A DNA stretch of 41,638 bases, from NCBI GenBank assembly GCA_009846005.1, contig VXYL01000005.1, forward strand, positions 13,688 through 55,325. Direction: 5' to 3'. Made by a program: the position numbers and the translations under genes. Shown piece after piece: positions 24,936-34,206 of the stretch; the first letter of the stretch is position 1, and the number at the start of each line of letters is the position of its first letter. The notes beneath the pieces were generated by a model that did no database searches, had not been told where the DNA came from, and saw nothing but the letters and a program-made list of their open reading frames with translations. The DNA comes from Gammaproteobacteria bacterium (GTDB taxonomy: Bacteria; Pseudomonadota; Gammaproteobacteria; Pseudomonadales; Azotimanducaceae).

Positions 24936-25762
24936 GCGAAAGCCCCGCCAACGGCAGGCTGCTTGAGGTCACGGGCCTCAGCAAGTCCTTTGACGGCGTG
25001 CCGGCCGTCGAGGATGTCTCTTTCGACGTACAACGTTCGGAGACCCTGGGCATCGTCGGCGAGTCCGGATCGGGCAAGACGACCTTGGTGCGGGCGATCC
25101 TGCGCGCCATCGACCCGGACCGGGGCACGGTGCGGTTCAAGAGTTCGCAGGGCTGGGTTGAGCTTCAAGACATGACGGCGAAGGAGCTGATTCCCCTGCG
25201 CCGCGAAATGCAGATGATCTTCCAGGATCCGTTCGCCTCCCTCAATCCGCGCATGACCGTACGGCAGATTATCGAGGAACCGCTGATCATCCACCGGGTC
25301 GGCGATGCGGCCGAACGCTTCGAGGCGGTTCGCGACATGCTCGCCCACGTGCAACTCGAAGAGGATTCGCTGACACGCTATCCCCACGCCTTCTCCGGAG
25401 GTCAGCGGCAACGGATCGGTATCGCCCGGGCGCTGATCCTGCGGCCCAACCTGGTCGTCTGCGACGAGTCGGTGTCGGCGCTGGACGTCTCCGTGCAGGC
25501 GCAGATCATCAACCTCCTCGAAGACCTGCAAAAGGAACTCGGGCTCACCTACCTGTTCGTGGCCCACGACCTGAGCGTGGTGCAGCACATCTGCGACCGG
25601 GTTCTGGTCATGCATCGGGGTCGCGTCGTGGAGAGCGGCAGCGTCGGCGACATCTTCGACAATCCCCGGGAGAACTACACCCGCCTGCTGCTGTCGGCGG
25701 TACCGTCGCCAGACCCGGACGTGCCGCTCAAGCCCTTGGACCGGCGCGAGCTTGGGCTCTAG
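24932..25762 (+). CDS. ABC transporter ATP-binding protein, DppF/OppF type
   Basis: 276 residues from GTG 24932; the open frame upstream runs through the previous gene and is not used. Walker A 'GESGSGKT' at 43-50, Q-loop 'MIFQDPF', signature '[15 protein letters not shown]' and H-loop 'VAHDLSVV' are intact. Walker B reads '[12 protein letters not shown]', with DES rather than DEP, which is common in DppF proteins. The C-terminal tail is shorter than usual for OppF (about 320 residues), ending soon after '[15 protein letters not shown]'. It forms the heterodimeric ATPase with the preceding gene. Confidence 0.94.
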   Translation: MSESPANGRLLEVTGLSKSFDGVPAVEDVSFDVQRSETLGIVGESGSGKTTLVRAILRAIDPDRGTVRFKSSQGWVELQDMTAKELIPLRREMQMIFQDPFASLNPRMTVRQIIEEPLIIHRVGDAAERFEAVRDMLAHVQLEEDSLTRYPHAFSGGQRQRIGIARALILRPNLVVCDESVSALDVSVQAQIINLLEDLQKELGLTYLFVAHDLSVVQHICDRVLVMHRGRVVESGSVGDIFDNPRENYTRLLLSAVPSPDPDVPLKPLDRRELGL

Positions 25763-26465
25763 CTATTCAACCTTGCTGAACCCCCGGGCGCTGCTAGCCT
25801 TCGTGGTACCGGTCGCGGTTGCGGCCCTGGCGATAGTGCTACTCCGCGACCCGACCTATCGATTTCCCGTTCTGGCGTTCCTGTTGCCGCTTTTCCTTCG
25901 GGGTGCCGGAACTGCTGCAGGCATCTACGACCGCAGAAGAAAACCCTCGTTGACCGCCCGGATTTTCAGCACGCTCGGATTTGCGGGTTTCGTCGTCGGG
26001 TGGCTGCTGACGTTCGCGGTAGTGGGTTTCGTCATCGCCGTGGGCCTATTTGAGGGGGAACCATCGGGGGACTTGCTTGAGGGGATCATGTTCGTCGCGG
26101 CGGCTGGGCTCGTACTTGCTGCTTGGTTTCTATGGCCCTGGTACGCCCGGGAAGTGCTCGCCAACTGGCCCCGCCAGGGTGTCCGGATCTGGACCTCGTC
26201 GGGAAACCGGTGGGATCGGGTGTTCACGGGTTGGCGGCTACAGCAGATGGCCGCGTCGGGGGCCATCCGCTGGCGCGGCTTCGCCGCGACGGCGTTGGTG
26301 GTGGCTTGCCTCATGGTGCTGGCCGCCATCGGCGTCACCGACGGCATCCTTGCGCGACTCGCCGAAGTCGGTGCCCTGGTTTTGCTGATCCCGGCGCACG
26401 TGATGGTCGTTCTCGAAGCCCATGCGCTTTGCGAGCGTTGGACGGAACGGGCGAACGCGCAATGA
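25752..26465 (+). CDS. Uncharacterised multi-pass membrane protein inside the ABC operon
   Basis: 237 residues from TTG 25752, overlapping the ATPase gene by 11 bases; a second TTG a few codons later is an alternative start. About six membrane segments are visible (near 14-31, 37-52, 76-99, 111-130, 177-195 and 205-221) with a conserved-looking cytosolic or periplasmic loop 'WPRQGVRIWTSSGNRWDRVFTGWRLQQM' type sequence at 139-166. I do not recognise the family. Its place between the ATPase and the second binding protein, with overlaps on both sides, makes it part of the transporter operon: an accessory component, or an unrelated passenger. Confidence 0.75.
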   Translation: MGSSYSTLLNPRALLAFVVPVAVAALAIVLLRDPTYRFPVLAFLLPLFLRGAGTAAGIYDRRRKPSLTARIFSTLGFAGFVVGWLLTFAVVGFVIAVGLFEGEPSGDLLEGIMFVAAAGLVLAAWFLWPWYAREVLANWPRQGVRIWTSSGNRWDRVFTGWRLQQMAASGAIRWRGFAATALVVACLMVLAAIGVTDGILARLAEVGALVLLIPAHVMVVLEAHALCERWTERANAQ

Positions 26466-28432
26466 GTTCCGCCGGTCGGCACCGGGTGGCCTGCATGGTC
26501 TTGTTGGCGCCGTTGTCCATCGCGGCGCAGGCAGGCGAACGGACGGACCTGCCGCCGCAGTGGTTCCAAGTGCCGCAGACGGCGAGCCAACTGGGCATCC
26601 CGAGCTTCTCGCAGAGCCCCTACCTGGATGATCGGAACCTGCCGCCGGTCGAGGAACGTCTGCCCGACGACCCGGTCGTGATCCATCCCTACGCGTCCAT
26701 CGGCAAGTACGGCGGCACCGCCCGAATCACGATCTGGGACAACTGGCAGTTCTTCAACACCGAACATGCCGTGACGATTTCCGCCGACATGCGCAACGTC
26801 TTGCCGAACCTCGCGGAGTCGTTCGAGGTGAGCGCGGACGGACACGTCACGACGGTGCGGCTGCGCCCGGGCATCAAGTGGTCGGACGGTGAGTCGCTGA
26901 CGGCGGACGACTTCATGTTCCGGTTCAACCACGTCTGGCTGGACCCGGAAATGTCGCCCATCGTCTACCGGCTCGTGCAAGGCTGCGAGTTCGTGAAGGT
27001 CGACGAGCTGACCTTCAAGTACGTCTTTCCCGAGCCGAACCCGCTGTTCATCAACTACTTCGCTCAACTCGGCAGCGCTTTCGCCGATCCCGAGCACTTC
27101 TTCAGGGACTACCACCCGGCGTTCAGGGACAAGGAGGAACTGGATGCGTTGGTGGAGGACGAGGGTTTCGTGACGTGGATGTCGTTGTACGGCTCGCTGC
27201 GCGATTGGGGCAACGAGGACGCCGTGAAGGTACCCACGCTCAGGGCCTACCGGGTGACCCAGCGCACGCCGACGAAGATGCGCCTGGAACGCAATCCCTA
27301 CTATTTCAAGATCGATCCGGCCGGCAACCAGTTGCCCTATATCGACGCCATCGACGCGATCATCCTGCTCGAGAACTCCCAGATGATCACCTTCCAGGCG
27401 GCGACGGGCCAGCTCGACTTCGCCGCATTCACACTGAAGACCCAGGACATCCCGCTGTTGAAGCTGGGCGAGGTGAAGGGTGTCAACAGGGTCCACATCT
27501 GGCGACGACTCCACATCAGCGATGTGGCGTTGCAGGCCAACTACAACCACGACGACCTGAAGTACCGGGACCTCGTCTGGGGCAAGGGCGAGCGGCGCTT
27601 CATGCGAGCCCTTTCCCATGCCATCGACCGTGACCAGATGAACAAGGCCATCTACTTCGGCCGCGGCATCCCGAGCCAGGTCACCGCCCATCCGTCGAGC
27701 CGGTGGTACCGGGAGGAATGGGCCAACGCGCACATTCGCTACGACCCGGACTACGCGCGGCAATTGCTCACCGAACTCGGCCTGCACGACGTGGACGGCG
27801 ACGGGCTGCGCGAATACCCGGATGGCACCCAACTGACCATCACCTTCGAGTACCTGGATTTCGAGACGCCGAAGACCATCACCATGGAACTGGTACGCGA
27901 CTACTGGCGGGAGGTAGGCGTGGATGTGCGCCTGAAGTCCGTGGAGCGGAGCCTGCAGTCGGAACGCGCCCAAGCCAACAAGATGCAGATGACGCTCTGG
28001 CATGCCGACAAGGTCACCGACATCCTGTTCCCGGTGGTTCCGGATTGGTTCTACCCCCACCGCGCAGGCTGGGAACTGTCCATGTGGAATCACTGGGCAC
28101 GGTACTACCAGACCGACGGCGAACTGGGCGAAGAGCCCCCATCGGTGATCCGCGAACTGCAGTACTGGGGCGATGAACTGCGCCGCGCCACCACGGAAGA
28201 TCGCCGCACCGAAGCTGCGACGAAGTTGCTGCAGGCCCAGGCCGACAACCTCTGGACAATCGGCACGGTGGGACAGGCACCGCACCCGGTCGTGACCTCA
28301 AGGCGGCTGAAGAACGTCCCGCCAACGGGCATATGGGGATGGGACAACCGTTGGACGTTGGCGTACCACCCTTCAACCTGGTATTTCGACGAGGACTCGC
28401 CCAGCGCCTCGATGGCAGGCGGCGACGACTGA
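26462..28432 (+). CDS. Extracellular substrate-binding protein, peptide-type ABC transporter (family 5), copy 2
   Basis: 656 residues from ATG 26462, overlapping the membrane-protein stop (ATGA). Signal peptide MSSAGRHRVACMVLLAPLSIAAQA-GE. It aligns with copy 1 over its whole length with few gaps, including 'SPYLDDR.LPPV.ERLPDDPVVI', 'SPIVYRLVQGCEFVK', 'ALSHAIDRDQMN' and the 'DVDGDGLREYPDG' loop. Differences cluster in short stretches such as 'FADPEHFFRDYHPAFRDKEELDALVEDEG' versus 'FVDPMHFFKQYHPAFRDREELAALVEEKG' (given only as examples). Two binding proteins sharing one transporter core usually widen the ligand range. The copy 1-only C-terminal extension (after 'WYFDE') is absent or different here. 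Confidence 0.93.
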   Translation: MSSAGRHRVACMVLLAPLSIAAQAGERTDLPPQWFQVPQTASQLGIPSFSQSPYLDDRNLPPVEERLPDDPVVIHPYASIGKYGGTARITIWDNWQFFNTEHAVTISADMRNVLPNLAESFEVSADGHVTTVRLRPGIKWSDGESLTADDFMFRFNHVWLDPEMSPIVYRLVQGCEFVKVDELTFKYVFPEPNPLFINYFAQLGSAFADPEHFFRDYHPAFRDKEELDALVEDEGFVTWMSLYGSLRDWGNEDAVKVPTLRAYRVTQRTPTKMRLERNPYYFKIDPAGNQLPYIDAIDAIILLENSQMITFQAATGQLDFAAFTLKTQDIPLLKLGEVKGVNRVHIWRRLHISDVALQANYNHDDLKYRDLVWGKGERRFMRALSHAIDRDQMNKAIYFGRGIPSQVTAHPSSRWYREEWANAHIRYDPDYARQLLTELGLHDVDGDGLREYPDGTQLTITFEYLDFETPKTITMELVRDYWREVGVDVRLKSVERSLQSERAQANKMQMTLWHADKVTDILFPVVPDWFYPHRAGWELSMWNHWARYYQTDGELGEEPPSVIRELQYWGDELRRATTEDRRTEAATKLLQAQADNLWTIGTVGQAPHPVVTSRRLKNVPPTGIWGWDNRWTLAYHPSTWYFDEDSPSASMAGGDD

Positions 28433-28540
28433 GGCACCGCGCGCGGCAAGTGCTGCCAGCCGTTGCGCTTGCGCGCCGGCTGTGCCAACCGAGCCCGAAT
28501 TGCTTCGGCGGATCCGGGGGCCGCCATACCGTGCGACCGC

Positions 28541-30958
28541 TCAGTTCCGGCGCACCTCACGGAAAGGGCCGCGGTCCATCCTCGGTTCCTTGGGCAGTCC
28601 CAGCACCCGCTCGGCGATGATGTTGCGCTGGATTTCGTCGGTGCCGCCGGCGATTGACACGGCGGGAACGGAGACCAGTATTTCGGCGATGAGGCCGTCC
28701 AAGGCGCCGTCGGTCCCGGTCAGCATCGCGTCGGGGCCCGCAATCAGCGTGTGCACATGGCAGGCTTGGCGGGCGACGTTGCTGGCGGCAAGTTTGCCCA
28801 AGGAGCCCTCGGGGCCTTGCGGTTGGCCCCGTTCCTGTGCTGCGCGGGCGCGGCGTGCCGTCCATTCGGCGGATCGTGCCATGACCAACAACTTGGCGAT
28901 TTCCTGGCGGACTACGGGATCCGCGATGCGACCGGTGACGTTGGCGCGTTCGACCACAAGGTCCACCCGCCCGGCACGCTGCGGATACCACTTGTAGGGT
29001 TCCATGACAGTCGCGACTTCGCGGCGTTCCTCTTCGTAGATCGAACCCTCTAAGCCGCCCTCGCGGGCTTGGCCGCGCAGGCCGTCGGCGCCACGTCGTT
29101 CGTGGGCGAGGGTGGTGATCGCGACCTGCCAGCCGTTGCCGATGTCGGACACGCGGTTCTCGGGCGGGATGACCGCATCGGTGAAGAACACCTGGTTGAA
29201 GGAGGCATGGCCGTTCATCTGTTTCAGTTGGTGAACGTCGACGCCGTCCTGGCGCATGTCGAGAATGAAGTAGGTGAGCCCCTGGTGTTTGGGGACGTCC
29301 CAGTCGGTGCGCGCGAGGAGCAGGCCGTAGTCCGCGTGGTGGGCGCTGGTGGTCCATACCTTCTGGCCGTTCACGATCCAGTGCTCGCCGTCGAAATCGG
29401 CGCGGGTCGTGGCACCCGCGAGGTCCGAGCCGCTGCCGGGTTCGCTGAACAGTTGGCACCAGGTGTCCTCGCCGGTGAGGATGCGCCGCAGGAACCGTGC
29501 CTTCTGGTCGTCGCTGCCGTGCTCGAGCAAGGTGGCGCCGGCAAGTATACGAATGCCGGTCTTGGCGGCGGTCACGGCGCCGATACGGGCGAATTCCTCG
29601 TCGACCACCGGCGCGAGGGCCTGGGGCAGGTCGTGACCGAACCATGCGGAAGGCCAGGTCGGCATCCCCCAGCCGGAGCCGGCGAGCTTGGTGCGCCAGG
29701 CGACGAGACGGGAATTCGGATCCCAGTTGGTTTCCAGCCAGCTACGGACCTCGCGGCGCACGCCAGCCGCCTTAGGGGTGTCGGGTTGTCTCTCGGCAGT
29801 CGGTGCCGCTCGGGACGGGGATGACGTAGCGGATGCCGGCGGCGTCCGCCAATGCTGCATCAGCCTCTCGCGGTGCTTGGCCGGGTCACCGAGGAAGACT
29901 TCCGAACTCTTGGCCCGCTTGTAGAACAGGTGGGTGTCGTTGTCCCAGGTGAAGCCGATGCCGCCGTGGAGCTGGATGCAGTCCTTCGCGGCCTGCATGT
30001 ACGCGTCCGACGCGGCGGACTTGGCGAGACTGGCGAGCGCCGGGAGATCGGCATCGTCGTCGGCCGCCGCGTTGGCGGCTTGGTAGGCGGCGGATTTGGC
30101 AAGCTCAACGGTGAGCGTCAGGTCCGCCAGCCGGTGCTTCACGGCCTGGAACGAGCCAATGGCGCGACCGAACTGGACGCGCTCCTTGGCGTATTCCACG
30201 GCGGATTCCAAGAGACGCGCCGCCCCACCCACCATCTCGTTGGCCAAGGCGGCGGCGGCGAGGTCGAGGGTTCGCCGTAGTGCGGGCCCGGCGTGACCTT
30301 CGCGCCCCACCAGGCGAGCTTGGGCTCCATCGAGGTTGACTCGGGCCAGTTTGCGCGTTGGGTCGAGGGCCTCAAGCGGTGTCCGCGTGACTCCCTCTGC
30401 GGACGCGTCGATCGCATAGAGAGAAAGCCCGTCCATCCCGGCGGTGCCGGGTTGACGGACAGCGACGAGCAGCAAGTCCGCGATGCAGCCATCGACGACA
30501 TGGCTCTTGGTGCCACTCAGCGTACCGTTTTCCGCGACGACGCCGATGGCGCCCACATCCCATTCGCCATCGGTTTCGGCGAGTGCCAGGGAAGCCAGCC
30601 GGTCACCCGAGGCGAGGCCGGGGAGTAGCGCGGCCTTGTCGTCCTCGCTGCCGGCTTCGAGGATCGCCGTGGCGGCGAGGACCGTGGATGAGAAATAGGG
30701 ACCGCAATAGAGTGCCCGGCCCATCTCCTCCAAGACGACGCCAAGCTCACGGAAGGTGAACCCTTGACCGCCGTATTCCTCGGGGACGTGGACGCCAGCC
30801 AGGGCCAAGTCCTGACAGAGTTCGCGCCAAACGGTGGGGTCGTAGCCCGCTTTGGTTGCCATGAGGTGCCGGACTTCGCCGAACGGCGAACGGTCGGCGA
30901 GGAACCTACGAACGGCATCGCGCAGTTGCGCTTGTTCGTCCGTGAAGCCGAAATGCAC
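28541..30958 (-). CDS. Two-domain (fused) acyl-CoA dehydrogenase, FadE34-like
   Basis: 805 residues from GTG 30958, twice the length of a normal acyl-CoA dehydrogenase. Domain 1 (about 1-375) runs from 'FGFTDEQAQLRDAVRRFLADR' to 'CIQLHGGIGFTWDNDTHLFYKRAKSSEVFLG' type sequence. A Pro/Ser/Ala linker (about 378-400) joins domain 2 (about 400-805), with 'CQLFSEPGSGSDLAG' for FAD/substrate and the C-terminal 'AGGTDEIQRNIIAERVLGLP'. Fusions of this kind, such as mycobacterial FadE34, mimic the alpha2-beta2 dehydrogenases that act on bulky CoA esters, for example steroid side chains. Five bases separate it from the isomerase gene upstream, so they form an operon. It likely oxidises an acyl-CoA to the 2-enoyl-CoA; the substrate is inferred, not shown. 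Confidence 0.92.
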   Translation of the reverse strand: MHFGFTDEQAQLRDAVRRFLADRSPFGEVRHLMATKAGYDPTVWRELCQDLALAGVHVPEEYGGQGFTFRELGVVLEEMGRALYCGPYFSSTVLAATAILEAGSEDDKAALLPGLASGDRLASLALAETDGEWDVGAIGVVAENGTLSGTKSHVVDGCIADLLLVAVRQPGTAGMDGLSLYAIDASAEGVTRTPLEALDPTRKLARVNLDGAQARLVGREGHAGPALRRTLDLAAAALANEMVGGAARLLESAVEYAKERVQFGRAIGSFQAVKHRLADLTLTVELAKSAAYQAANAAADDDADLPALASLAKSAASDAYMQAAKDCIQLHGGIGFTWDNDTHLFYKRAKSSEVFLGDPAKHRERLMQHWRTPPASATSSPSRAAPTAERQPDTPKAAGVRREVRSWLETNWDPNSRLVAWRTKLAGSGWGMPTWPSAWFGHDLPQALAPVVDEEFARIGAVTAAKTGIRILAGATLLEHGSDDQKARFLRRILTGEDTWCQLFSEPGSGSDLAGATTRADFDGEHWIVNGQKVWTTSAHHADYGLLLARTDWDVPKHQGLTYFILDMRQDGVDVHQLKQMNGHASFNQVFFTDAVIPPENRVSDIGNGWQVAITTLAHERRGADGLRGQAREGGLEGSIYEEERREVATVMEPYKWYPQRAGRVDLVVERANVTGRIADPVVRQEIAKLLVMARSAEWTARRARAAQERGQPQGPEGSLGKLAASNVARQACHVHTLIAGPDAMLTGTDGALDGLIAEILVSVPAVSIAGGTDEIQRNIIAERVLGLPKEPRMDRGPFREVRRN

Positions 30959-30963
30959 GATGC

Positions 30964-31809
30964 CTAGCCTGCAGAGCGCTTCTTAGGCAGATCCACGAAC
31001 TCGCCCGGGCGTTTCTGCTGATTGGCCAGCATGGCCTCCTGCATCTCCGCGCCCTGCAGGAACGAAGCGTTCCAGATCGCGATGTAGTCCAGACCGTCCG
31101 CCGTCGAATGGTCCCGAGCGTAGTTGATCATGCGTTTGCATCCATATACCGCCAGCGGTGGTTTGCTGGCGATCTCCCGAGCCACCTCGAAGACGCCCTC
31201 GAGCATTGCGTCATGGTTGGCGTAGACCCGGTTGACCAGGCCGACCTCCTTGGCTTCCGAGGCGAACATGCGTCGACCGGTGTAGGCGAGTTCGCGTACG
31301 ATGCCTTCGGGAATGAGCTTGCAGAGGCGGGGGAAGGTTCCGACATCGGCGGTCATGCCGATGTTGATCTCGAAGATCGTGAAATAGGCGTCTTGCGTGG
31401 CATAGCGCATGTCGCATGCCGAGACCATGTCGACGCCGCCGCCGATGCATCCGCCTTGGACGGCGGCGAGCACCGGGATGCGGCACTCCTCCAGGCAACT
31501 CAGGCTGCGCTGCATATGCAAGGCGCCGTCGTAGAAACTGGCGCCGTGGCGAATCCGGGTCGTCCTTGCCGTGGCCTGGTCCTGGACACCGCCGCCGCCG
31601 AAGGAAGCGAGGTCCATCCCGGCACAGAAGTGCGGTCCGGTCGACGAGATGACGATGGCGCGTGCCCGGGCATTGGCGTCTATATCACCGACAATGGCGG
31701 GCAGATCACGCCAGAACGCGGGAATCATGCTGTTGCGCTTCTCGGGCCTTGTCAGAACGATGTGTGCGATCTGGTCGGTGATGTCGACGCTGAAACTCTC
31801 GTAGGTCAT
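30964..31809 (-). CDS. Crotonase-fold enzyme, probable delta(3,5)-delta(2,4)-dienoyl-CoA isomerase (ECH1-like)
   Basis: 281 residues. 'HFCAGMDLASF' (about 60-70) and 'AVQGGCIGGGVDMVSACDMRY' type sequence form the CoA oxyanion hole. D127, E147 and D155 ('GVD', 'FEINIGMTAD') have exactly the spacing of the catalytic acids Asp176, Glu196 and Asp204 of rat ECH1, and 'FPRLCKLIPEG' follows as in that family. Hydratases have two Glu at other positions. It would shift double bonds in odd-numbered unsaturated acyl-CoAs during beta-oxidation. It precedes the two-domain dehydrogenase in one operon. Confidence 0.9.
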   Translation of the reverse strand: MTYESFSVDITDQIAHIVLTRPEKRNSMIPAFWRDLPAIVGDIDANARARAIVISSTGPHFCAGMDLASFGGGGVQDQATARTTRIRHGASFYDGALHMQRSLSCLEECRIPVLAAVQGGCIGGGVDMVSACDMRYATQDAYFTIFEINIGMTADVGTFPRLCKLIPEGIVRELAYTGRRMFASEAKEVGLVNRVYANHDAMLEGVFEVAREIASKPPLAVYGCKRMINYARDHSTADGLDYIAIWNASFLQGAEMQEAMLANQQKRPGEFVDLPKKRSAG

Positions 31810-31864
31810 CTACGTCCTTCCCATGGTTGATTGATCAATGGTCCCACATCTCGACCGTTGGGCG

Positions 31865-33211
31865 TCATCGTGCTCCCTTGGCAGCGCGTCGCACATACCC
31901 GGCGTTCCAGTTCCAGGCGATCAGACCGACGCCAACGTTGCTCATCGCGGTGGCGATGAAGATGCCGATGTATCCAAACAGGTGGTCGCCGAGCAACGCC
32001 AGCGGCACGTAGACGATCAGCGTGCGCAGCAGTGAGATCACGACGGACGGACCTGGTTTGCCGAGCGCATTGAACGACGAACTCGCGATCTGGGTCATGC
32101 CCATGAAGCCGATGCTCAAGGGGATGATGATGAAGAACCACACCGCGACGTCGACGACCACCGGGTCCGTACTGATCCAGGTCGTCACAACCCATTCGCC
32201 GCAGGTGACCATGACGACGAAAGTAACAACGCCCCAGGCCAGCGCGAAGTTGTTGGTGAGCTTCAATGCCCGCCGGACCCGGTTGACGAGACCCGCACCC
32301 CAGTTCTGGCCGACGAAAGGCTCCACGGAGGACGATGCCGACCACAGGATCATGTGCGCGAGCATCTCCACCCTCGACGCCACGTTGTACCCGGCCACCA
32401 CCGCATCGCCATGGGCGGAGAGCAACCGCGTGATGATGAACATGGAGATCGGCATCACCAGGCCGCTTCCGACGGCTGGCCCCCCGACGTGCATGATGGC
32501 CAGCCAGGAGTCGCCGATGCCGCGCCACGTCCAACGGAACAGATGCGCGCGGGCAATCAACACGGCGTACGCAACGCTGCCGAGTCCGCGGGAAATCACG
32601 TACGCCCACGCCGCGCCGGCGATGCCAAGTTCGGGTGCGCCGAGCCAGCCGAAGACGAGGACGGGGCAGAGCACGATCTGTCCCACCGACCCGACCGCCA
32701 TGATCACTCCCGGACTCGCGGCGCTGCCCGTCGCACGGAGCAGCATGGAACCCACGATGGAGGTCATGAACAGCGGGAAGCCGATCGCGAACACCGTAAG
32801 GTAGTCGGTCGCCATCTGGCGAACGTCGCCCGTGGCCCCCAGAAGGCCAATGATGTGGCCAGCCGACGCAGCAAAGACCGCCGAAACCGCGATGCCGACG
32901 AGCAGGGCGAGCAAATGGGCGTGGGTGACGATCGCCGCAACCCGGGTGCGGTCGCCGGCGCCGAACGCTCGGGCGGTCACCGACGATGCGCCGGTGCCGA
33001 TGCCACCGGCGAAGGCGTACAGCGTGATCGTGGTCGGAAACGCGTAGCCCAGCGCCGCCAAGGCATCGGTGCCGATCCAGCCGAGCACCACGGTTTCGGC
33101 GATCTGCGCGCCAAGCATGCTTACCGAGCCGAGGGCCATGAACGACCCTAGGCGGAACAGGTGCCTACCTACCGACCCGCTGGTGAATCCGCCCGCGATC
33201 CGAGCGGGCAC
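31865..33211 (-). CDS. MATE-family multidrug/organic cation antiporter
   Basis: 448 residues if started at GTG 33211, which gives the usual family length. The frame is open farther upstream but that part overlaps the MaoC gene and is low complexity. Twelve hydrophobic segments can be traced; family features include 'LGSFMALGSVSMLGAQIAETVVLGWIGTDALAALGYAFP' type sequence in segments 1-2, 'GIGTGASSVTARAFGAGD' and the second-half repeat 'VASRVEMLAHMILWSASSSVEPFVGQNWGAG' type sequence. It exports toxic organic compounds in exchange for Na+ or H+. No ATG or clear Shine-Dalgarno marks the start, so the N-terminus is uncertain by up to about 20 residues. Confidence 0.88.
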   Translation of the reverse strand: MPARIAGGFTSGSVGRHLFRLGSFMALGSVSMLGAQIAETVVLGWIGTDALAALGYAFPTTITLYAFAGGIGTGASSVTARAFGAGDRTRVAAIVTHAHLLALLVGIAVSAVFAASAGHIIGLLGATGDVRQMATDYLTVFAIGFPLFMTSIVGSMLLRATGSAASPGVIMAVGSVGQIVLCPVLVFGWLGAPELGIAGAAWAYVISRGLGSVAYAVLIARAHLFRWTWRGIGDSWLAIMHVGGPAVGSGLVMPISMFIITRLLSAHGDAVVAGYNVASRVEMLAHMILWSASSSVEPFVGQNWGAGLVNRVRRALKLTNNFALAWGVVTFVVMVTCGEWVVTTWISTDPVVVDVAVWFFIIIPLSIGFMGMTQIASSSFNALGKPGPSVVISLLRTLIVYVPLALLGDHLFGYIGIFIATAMSNVGVGLIAWNWNAGYVRRAAKGAR

Positions 33212-33293
33212 CGTCGGTCGGCTGTCGGGTTTGCGGTGCCCGTCCGTGGGGGCCGAGCCGTCCCTGGCGCTGATGTTCAGACGATGTCCCCGT

Positions 33294-34169
33294 TTAGGGC
33301 GAATACTCGAAGTAGGCGTTGGAGACGACGACCCGGTCCTCCACCCGTGCTTCGAAGACGACCCGCCCGTCCCCGTCGTGCCATGCCCGGACGTGCAGTT
33401 CGTCGTCCAGAAAAACCGGCGCGGAGAAACGCACCTTGACAATCCGGAACCGTGCCGGGTTGCCGTCGGCAACGGCGTCGAGCAACAGGTGCGCGCAATG
33501 TCCGAACGTGCACAGGCCGTGGAGTATGGGCTCGTGGAAGCCGCCGAACCGGGCTGCCTCGGGGTCTATGTGCAACGGGTTGTAGTCGCCCGACAGGCGA
33601 TAGACGTGGGCTTGGTTGTCGGCGATGCGATGCATAACGGCGACATCGGGGGCGCGTTCGGGAACCGTCATCTTCTGGGAGTAGGTCGCGCCTGAACTCT
33701 CGAACGGCTCGATGTCGCCGAGTTCCTTGACCCCGCGCCGGAACGAGCCGTTGACCATCTTGACGTAGACGTCGCCATGGGCGTCGGTGACGTTGCTCTC
33801 GAACTCGACGAAGCCGTTGCCGCGGCCACGGGGATGAATGCCGACCACGCGGGAGCGGACGAACACCGAACCGGATTTCGGCAAGGGTTTCAGCAGTTCC
33901 AGGTACCGTTCGGCGTCGATGTTCAGCGGACCCGGCGAGTTCGGCACTAGGTCATGGTCCAACGGTGCCCCGGCACCGCCCCACCGGATGGGGAAGGTGG
34001 GAAAGACCGCGAACTCCGGATGGCGCTCGTAGACGAAACGCAGAGCCCGGGTGCCGATGCCGACCGCATAAAGCAGCACGTCGCGCTGGTCGTAGGAAAT
34101 CTCCACCGACTCCCCCCAGGGACCGGGTTCGCCGTTCGGCAGGGCTTCGGTTGCACGGTAGGTCGGCAT
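33294..34169 (-). CDS. MaoC-like double-hotdog 2-enoyl-CoA hydratase 2
   Basis: 291 residues from ATG 34169, preceded by AAGGGA about 11 bases upstream; an ATG at 34199 is possible but lacks a ribosome binding site. The N-terminal half is a degenerate hotdog domain ('YAVGIGTRALRFVYERHPEFAVFPTFP'), and the C-terminal half carries the hydratase 2 motif 'YRLSGDYNPLHIDPEAARFGGF..PILHGL' with the catalytic D195 and H200. This is the layout of the MFE-2 hydratase 2 and of MaoC proteins acting on bulky acyl-CoAs. It hydrates the 2-enoyl-CoA made by the dehydrogenase. It is on the same strand as the acyl-CoA genes but separated from them by the MATE gene. Confidence 0.92.
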   Translation of the reverse strand: MPTYRATEALPNGEPGPWGESVEISYDQRDVLLYAVGIGTRALRFVYERHPEFAVFPTFPIRWGGAGAPLDHDLVPNSPGPLNIDAERYLELLKPLPKSGSVFVRSRVVGIHPRGRGNGFVEFESNVTDAHGDVYVKMVNGSFRRGVKELGDIEPFESSGATYSQKMTVPERAPDVAVMHRIADNQAHVYRLSGDYNPLHIDPEAARFGGFHEPILHGLCTFGHCAHLLLDAVADGNPARFRIVKVRFSAPVFLDDELHVRAWHDGDGRVVFEARVEDRVVVSNAYFEYSP

Positions 34170-34206
34170 CAGATGCGTTCCCTTTCCAAAACACGCCATG
34201 TTACGC

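Noticed and set aside
25925-28285. A 786-codon open frame antisense to the second binding protein
   Set aside because: It mirrors the GC-rich codon structure of a well-supported gene, has no family features and appears again antisense to the first copy.
28433-28540. Terminator between convergent binding-protein and dehydrogenase genes
   Set aside because: GC-rich partial complementarity is present, but no clean stem or T-run could be drawn.
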